A stretch of 64,000 bases of DNA from Blastomussa wellsi (taxonomy: Eukaryota > Cnidaria > Anthozoa > Scleractinia > Plerogyridae): NCBI GenBank assembly GCA_947652115.1, contig OX393570.1:4685259-4749258 (forward strand). Direction: 5' to 3'. Both the position numbers and the translations under genes were made by a program. Below are positions 62,301 through 64,000 of the stretch, one piece after another; position 1 is the first letter of the stretch, and every line of letters begins with the position of its first letter. The notes beneath the pieces are model-generated. The model saw only the letters and a program-made list of their open reading frames with translations, made no database searches and was not told the origin of the DNA.

Positions 62301-64000
62301 TTATAGTGTGAAGTGTGTAGTGTGAAGTGCGAGGTGTAAAGTGCGAAGTGTGATGTTCAAAGTGTGAAGATTTTGTCTTAATTTAGATCAGTTATTATTT
62401 TACGTAGTAGGTTTATGCGATAGTTTGAAAAGAGGTATTTCAATTGCAAACATCAGCAAAAAAATGTGCTAATTTCCTGTTTACTGACATAGCTGAAAAT
62501 CGAGTATAGGGCCTGATTCATTATTAAACCGTTTTGGTATTTTGTCAGACTTCAGTTTGGGGTTTGGCCTTTTCCATTTAGTGCGAAGTGTAAATTATGC
62601 CAGCACTACTGATGGGCAACGTTTTGGCTGTACCTTTTTTGCAAAACAAATACCTCACATTATGGGAAGCAAGCGATAGGGTGATGCTCCATATGAGGGT
62701 CTCAATGGGGTAGTGGCTTTTACGGTTAACGGTTAACGTTTTGGCTTTTTTACGGCTAACGGTTAATTTTGTTCCATTGCGGTTAACAGGAGGAGTTAAA
62801 AAATAATTGCTATTGTTTTAAGAAGTTAAATATTAATTTCCATTGTTGTAAAACATACTGAAAGTCTTTGGACCATTTTGAGATAAAAAAGTATTTGTGT
62901 GTGTGTGTGTGTGTGTACACTCCCAGTGAACTATATAACTCTTATGATTTTACTGAGGTGGAAAAATATTGAGAATACCAAAATAAGATAGAGTTTAAAT
63001 TACTTAAAGAAAAATAAACAAGGAAATTATCCTGACACTTACGACACTTCCGGTTTCGATCGGCTTTTCTCGCTACCAGAACACATAAGGCACAACACAT
63101 CAGACTCAAGAAAGTTCTCGAGGCATTTACTTTTGTACTTAGATTTTTTACGGTTAACATTTTTTACGGCTAACGGTTAAAATTCTTTCCTTTTTTGCGC
63201 CTAACGGCTAAATTTTTGGCATTTTACGGCTAACGGTTAACCCCATTGAGACCCTCCCATATACCAAGTCAGTATATGCACTATTGTGTCGTTCTATTGT
63301 GTGAAGTCTATTGTGCTATTGTTTAAGGGCTAGACCCCATTGTTGTGTTCTTTGTGACGTACACTTCAGGACTTGATTTATGACGTACGAACCAGGCAAT
63401 AGTGAACGCCTAACGGGAATACCGGGGATTTCTCTACTCAATGTAATATCCTCCGGAATTGTGTCTATGACTGAGTTGACCGAGTTCACATCACTTGTTG
63501 TCCATGCACTGGTACCCGGGAACCAAAAAAATTAGCGGCATGTTACTACGCTGGAAACCAAAGTTCCCAAGTACTGTCAATTGCCCGAGTTCCGGGTGAT
63601 GCTCCATATATGTGCATTATTTTGTCGTCCTATTGTGTGACGTCTATTGTGCTATTGTTTAAGGGCTAAGCCCCATTGTTGTGTTCTTTGTGATGTACTT
63701 CGGGACTCGCTGTTGACTTGGTATATGGCGCTCGACCCCGAGTTCCTGCCAAGTGCCCTGGACACAGCATCGTGCCCAAATTCTGTCGTGGACACTTGAC
63801 AAAATGGTGTGTTCACATTAATTCGAACACAGCTTCTGAATATGCCACTGGTGCCTTCTGAATGACAGAGTTGAATGACGGCTTGCACACATGCATCGAA
63901 CCGTGGAGCCGTCCCTTTAAGCCAGCACTCTACAAACAGAGACAGAAATTTATGCATTAATTCATTTTTCCCTAACAGAGCCACTTCCTGAGTTTGAGCC
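41338..64000 (+). CDS. Secreted ADAMTS-type metalloproteinase, paralogue 2 (gene span, partial at 3' end)
   Basis: A second secreted M12B/ADAMTS metalloproteinase, tandem to paralogue 1. Joined exons give signal peptide (1-20), propeptide with an RSKRS furin-like site, metalloproteinase (about 235-424) with zinc site HEIAHNLGVGHD (His375, Glu376, His379, His385) and likely Met-turn Met399, disintegrin-like region, TSP1-1, Cys-rich (580-690), spacer (690-800), TSP1-2 to -4 (to 978), and four-Cys module A (979-1069). Exon order and phases equal those of paralogue 1 through exon 24; both reach exactly 2322 coding bases at the end of the spacer exon. The EGF exons are missing. TSP1-2 and TSP1-4 are degenerate. 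The 3' end is unresolved: the last 22 bases of the window look like the module B exon (EPLPEFE against EPVPAYE), while 61995-62275 offers an alternative ending. Confidence 0.85.
42397..42422 (+). CDS. Paralogue 2 exon 2
   Basis: A 26-nt exon between atttag and gtaaga, phase 1 to 0, encoding about GENHLINGK. It parallels the 29-nt exon 2 of paralogue 1. Confidence 0.7.
42565..42745. repeat. Dispersed repeat with gcgtagccaggatt / gtggctacgccc ends
   Basis: Inverted ends gagcgtagccagg and gtggctacgcccttgag with C- and G-rich interior runs. A trace with ggcgtagccacg is at 19950. Confidence 0.6.
43549..43615 (+). CDS. Paralogue 2 exon 3: N-terminal propeptide
   Basis: 67 nt after ccttccag, phase 0 to 1, identical in length to its counterpart. 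It encodes [20 protein letters not shown]. Confidence 0.82.
44619..44947 (+). CDS. Paralogue 2 exon 4: M12B propeptide
   Basis: 329 nt after ttttcag, phase 1 to 0. [18 protein letters not shown] near the start; a [15 protein letters not shown] stretch provides a furin-like RSKR|S site followed by a short acidic run; [14 protein letters not shown] near the end. Confidence 0.9.
44987..45171. mobile_element. 185-bp element with perfect 22-bp inverted ends
   Basis: The arms at 44987-45008 and 45150-45171 are exact reverse complements (core cagaaaggctgaccgt). The interior holds cgtcgggcacggcccgac, itself a short palindrome. It lies 40 bp after the donor of exon 4. Non-autonomous. Confidence 0.88.
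45448..45598 (+). CDS. Paralogue 2 exon 5: C-terminal propeptide
   Basis: 151 nt, phase 0 to 1. [16 protein letters not shown] and [12 protein letters not shown] match paralogue 1. A free cysteine in IECQTKP is a candidate cysteine-switch residue that paralogue 1 lacks. Confidence 0.88.
45760..46024. mobile_element. Foldback element, agactgttcacagtc ends
   Basis: tgcatctagactgttcacag at the left is mirrored by ctgtgaacagtctaggttgca at the right; inner arms gggagttttgttctctctgc and gagaacaaaactcccg also pair. It ends about 115 bp before exon 6. The type is familiar from coral genomes. Confidence 0.85.
46141..46304 (+). CDS. Paralogue 2 exon 6: start of metalloproteinase domain
   Basis: 164 nt after gcctcag, phase 1 to 0. 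A KR|D dibasic step at the exon start is a possible activation site. [15 protein letters not shown] is the standard first strand of the catalytic domain. Confidence 0.88.
46561..46647 (+). CDS. Paralogue 2 exon 7: metalloproteinase
   Basis: 87 nt after ctacag, phase 0 to 0. [20 protein letters not shown], matching the family pattern closely. Confidence 0.9.
46960..47090. repeat. Dispersed repeat related (inverted) to 23202-23310
   Basis: Contains gatgccggtctggatggg, tctagaccgcggtcaatatcg and cacggccatataata, reverse complements of blocks at 23202-23310. Confidence 0.6.
47198..47627. mobile_element. Element with gacgtccaggggcacccaac inverted ends
   Basis: The left end gacgtccaggggcacccaac is mirrored at 47603-47625 by gttgggtgcccctggacgtc. 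A partial internal copy (ttatctgttcctt, agcacatgat, acaacaaacg, ccgttgaaatc) is at 48585-48705. No transposase frame seen. Confidence 0.75.
48347..48480 (+). CDS. Paralogue 2 exon 8: metalloproteinase
   Basis: 134 nt after gttacag, phase 0 to 2. [20 protein letters not shown], ending FDVASLIR. As in paralogue 1, the LTRxDIC cysteine is absent. Confidence 0.85.
49272..49285 (+). CDS. Paralogue 2 exon 9: 14-nt microexon
   Basis: Between tttaaag and gtaagt, phase 2 to 1, encoding about S-G-S-N-N. Same position and phases as the 17-nt exon of paralogue 1. Skipping it would shift the frame before the zinc site. Confidence 0.65.
49407..49512 (+). CDS. Paralogue 2 exon 10: catalytic site
   Basis: 106 nt after tttcag, phase 1 to 2. 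It ends [14 protein letters not shown] with His375, Glu376 and His379. Confidence 0.93.
49939..50073 (+). CDS. Paralogue 2 exon 11: third zinc ligand and Met-turn
   Basis: 135 nt after tcacag, phase 2 to 2. [12 protein letters not shown] (His385), VNLMSTV (Met399), [14 protein letters not shown]. Confidence 0.93.
50487..50643 (+). CDS. Paralogue 2 exon 12: start of disintegrin-like region
   Basis: 157 nt after tttaag, phase 2 to 0. [11 protein letters not shown], a proline-rich link, [16 protein letters not shown]. The ORF runs on past the donor gtagga, but homology stops there. Confidence 0.88.
51092..51260. repeat. Dispersed repeat, related to 49710-49840
   Basis: Blocks gaagttctagagagctgcgaa, aaaatgggttta and aaacaccaatcaat are shared with 49710-49840 and, for the first block, with 22740-22765. 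Non-coding. Confidence 0.6.
51320..51485 (+). repeat. Dispersed repeat, copy 1 (pair with 59195-59355)
   Basis: Shares ttaaaattagaatatgcaca, gctggggtgctcttgggt, ccttttatacctt-like and ggtatacccccgccttaa with 59195-59355 in the same orientation. Confidence 0.7.
51592..51945. repeat. Dispersed repeat, ccctggggggtac type, complete copy
   Basis: Bounded by ccctggggggtacttgaccc and ccatataagggagtatcccc, with tatagcgctaatatct and cataccctg blocks shared with 20255-20590. Confidence 0.7.
52015..52110 (+). CDS. Paralogue 2 exon 13: disintegrin-like region
   Basis: 96 nt after ttccag, phase 0 to 0. [13 protein letters not shown], then [11 protein letters not shown]. Confidence 0.9.
52699..52841 (+). 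CDS. Paralogue 2 exon 14: end of disintegrin-like region and TSP1-1
   Basis: 143 nt, phase 0 to 2. [11 protein letters not shown], then [20 protein letters not shown]: a complete TSP1 core. Confidence 0.93.
52905..53170 (+). mobile_element. tRNA-derived SINE, plus orientation
   Basis: B-box-like gcgggttcgagccctgg, then actgcgttgtgttct, gggtaccagtgaattta, ctgcgatggactagcatcc and agtagaaatactt. It is the same family as the minus copies at 11222 and 19722. Confidence 0.75.
53371..53437 (+). CDS. Paralogue 2 exon 15: end of TSP1-1
   Basis: 67 nt after cgccag, phase 2 to 0. [20 protein letters not shown], closing the repeat (GxxCxGxxxxxxxCN). Confidence 0.88.
53904..53988 (+). CDS. Paralogue 2 exon 16: start of Cys-rich region
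   Basis: 85 nt after tttcag, phase 0 to 1. [20 protein letters not shown]: fits the fRxxQC opening. Confidence 0.88.
54389..54516 (+). CDS. Paralogue 2 exon 17: Cys-rich region
   Basis: 128 nt after cttctag, phase 1 to 0. [35 protein letters not shown]. Confidence 0.92.
55139..55259 (+). CDS. Paralogue 2 exon 18: end of Cys-rich region
   Basis: 121 nt after ttctag, phase 0 to 1. [20 protein letters not shown] then GNGESC. The donor is gtaagg at 55260; phase and homology pick it over a nearby alternative. Confidence 0.93.
55376..55620. repeat. Duplicated block around a telomere-like gttagggttagggtt
   Basis: Two related blocks (55376-55470 and 55527-55620) share gaaaacaacacg, gcacgcggttatagca and ctgttatagta. 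Between them is gttagggttagggttgg at 55478-55494. Intronic, between exons 18 and 19. Confidence 0.65.
56176..56268 (+). CDS. Paralogue 2 exon 19: spacer
   Basis: 93 nt after tttacag, phase 1 to 1. [18 protein letters not shown], the first spacer strands. One NxS sequon (NTS). Confidence 0.88.
56369..56536. mobile_element. Foldback element, agaaaacatgta ends
   Basis: aaatagaaaacatgtaccgt mirrors atatgttttctattt; inner arms gtttctatcgagttatgg and ctataattcgatagaaac, and aagtttgggagaac / gttctcccaaactt, also pair. Confidence 0.85.
57086..57243 (+). CDS. Paralogue 2 exon 20: spacer
   Basis: 158 nt after cccag, phase 1 to 0. [14 protein letters not shown], then strands ending MILKIV. The lysine patch of paralogue 1 is missing. 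Confidence 0.9.
57432..57564 (+). CDS. Paralogue 2 exon 21: end of spacer and start of TSP1-2
   Basis: 133 nt after cccag, phase 0 to 1. [20 protein letters not shown], then [14 protein letters not shown], a degenerate TSP1 start without the second core cysteine. Confidence 0.88.
57895..57975. repeat. Hairpin with aaaagtttgtaaatca arms
   Basis: acgaaaagtttgtaaatcac and gtgatttacaaacttttctcgt around ctcgcctgcggct. Related in its cgtgttctcccaaa end to 56369-56536. Confidence 0.75.
58131..58239 (+). CDS. Paralogue 2 exon 22: rest of TSP1-2
   Basis: 109 nt after taaacag, phase 1 to 2. [32 protein letters not shown]. Confidence 0.88.
58462..58700 (+). repeat. Dispersed repeat, copy 2 of 2
   Basis: Partner of 2233-2462, same orientation, in the intron after exon 22. 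Confidence 0.7.
58964..59174 (+). CDS. Paralogue 2 exon 23: TSP1-3 and start of TSP1-4
   Basis: 211 nt after ttacag, phase 2 to 0. [18 protein letters not shown] opens a standard TSP1 repeat; [10 protein letters not shown] closes it; ITNWSE begins TSP1-4. Confidence 0.92.
59195..59355 (+). repeat. Dispersed repeat, copy 2 (pair with 51320-51485)
   Basis: Shares its blocks and orientation with 51320-51485; starts about 20 bp after the donor of exon 23. Confidence 0.7.
61125..61284 (+). CDS. Paralogue 2 exon 24: degenerate TSP1-4
   Basis: 160 nt after acacag, phase 0 to 1. [20 protein letters not shown], ending [12 protein letters not shown]. Same length class, phases and closing cysteines as exon 24 of paralogue 1, but the CSxTC core has become CPTFC. 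Confidence 0.85.
61553..61825 (+). CDS. Paralogue 2 exon 25: four-Cys module A
   Basis: 273 nt after cttccag, phase 1 to 1. [59 protein letters not shown]. It follows directly after TSP1-4; the intron before it (268 bp) has no EGF remnant. Confidence 0.88.
61995..62275 (+). CDS. Candidate alternative terminal exon of paralogue 2 (diverged four-Cys module)
   Basis: An acceptor at 61993-61994 (gcttcag) lets exon 25 read on in phase 1 into an 84-codon-plus frame ending at TAG 62273-62275. It is lysine/arginine-rich at first, then [24 protein letters not shown], and [11 protein letters not shown], loosely following the four-Cys pattern. A second acceptor at 62009-62011 would give a stop after 14 codons in the required phase. 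It could be a true alternative end, or a decayed module exon skipped in favour of 63979. Confidence 0.4.
62300..62372. repeat. Imperfect gtgtgaagtg tandem repeat
   Basis: About seven loose copies of gtgtgaagtg / gcgaagtgt just after the TAG at 62275. Confidence 0.75.
62695..63256. mobile_element. 562-bp element with perfect inverted ends and target duplication
   Basis: The 16-bp ends gagggtctcaatgggg and ccccattgagaccctc are exact reverse complements and are flanked on both sides by ccatat (62689-62694, 63257-63262), a likely 6-bp target duplication. Near both ends are copies of acggctaacggttaa. The empty-site sequence tgatgctccatat recurs at 63597. No transposase frame, so it is non-autonomous. 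A related tract is at 21040-21110. Confidence 0.88.
62897..62917. repeat. GT dinucleotide repeat
   Basis: About ten gt units, inside the 62695-63256 element. Confidence 0.9.
63277..63708 (+). repeat. Direct repeat pair of about 95 bp
   Basis: Copies at 63277-63374 and 63613-63708 share gtctattgtgctattgttta, agggct, ccccattgttgtgttctttg. The second copy is preceded by tgatgctccatat, as was the first before the 62695 insertion. Confidence 0.8.
63979..64000 (+). CDS. Paralogue 2, start of module B exon (cut by window edge)
   Basis: After acceptor cctaacag, 22 bases entering in phase 1 encode EPLPEFE, matching EPVPAYE at the same place in paralogue 1 exon 29. The rest lies outside the window. 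Confidence 0.65.

Noticed and set aside
63652..63984. 110-codon minus-strand open frame at the right edge
   Set aside because: It overlaps a direct repeat and the likely module B exon on the other strand; no recognisable domain.
1..64000. CRISPR arrays, bacterial operons or complete transposase genes
   Set aside because: None seen; direct repeats here are satellites or dispersed eukaryotic elements.

Overview
The window is eukaryotic (metazoan) genomic DNA: AT-rich, with short exons bounded by GT/AG sites, introns of 0.1-3 kb, and many foldback, MITE-like and SINE-like repeats. Gene content and repeat style suggest an anthozoan cnidarian, most likely a stony coral. That is inference; no species marker is present. 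I see no bacterial operons, CRISPR arrays or complete transposase genes.

The window is dominated by two head-to-tail genes on the + strand encoding secreted ADAMTS-type metalloproteinases. I rebuilt both by hand from splice sites, reading phase and domain order. Paralogue 1 (6038 to about 32048, 29 coding exons, about 1.3 kresidues) encodes a signal peptide, M12B propeptide, zinc metalloproteinase, disintegrin-like region, TSP1 repeat, Cys-rich region, spacer, three more TSP1 repeats, three EGF-like modules, and two copies (A and B) of a four-cysteine module that I cannot assign to a named family. Paralogue 2 (41338 to beyond the right edge) has the same exon order and the same intron phases for its first 24 coding exons. 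It lacks the three EGF exons and runs straight from the last TSP1 repeat into module A. The last 22 bases of the window look like the start of its module B exon. An ORF at 61995-62275 may be an alternative terminal exon with a diverged copy of the module.

Layout: 1-5640, upstream region without a recognisable gene; about 5640-5810, possible 5' UTR exon; 6038-32048, paralogue 1; 32049-41330, intergenic, repeat-rich; 41338-64000, paralogue 2 (3' end outside the window). Introns and intergenic DNA carry two near-identical hairpin MITEs (5195, 10626), a tandem MITE pair (7778), a 404-bp foldback (16541), an 840-bp CCAT satellite (24050), tRNA-derived SINEs (11222, 14637, 19722, 52905), and an element with perfect 16-bp inverted ends and a 6-bp target duplication (62695-63256).

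Both proteases keep the complete HExxHxxGxxHD zinc site and a downstream methionine, so both could be active extracellular enzymes. The extra TSP1, EGF and four-Cys modules would serve matrix or partner binding. The pair looks like a tandem duplication followed by exon-level remodelling of the C-terminal ends.
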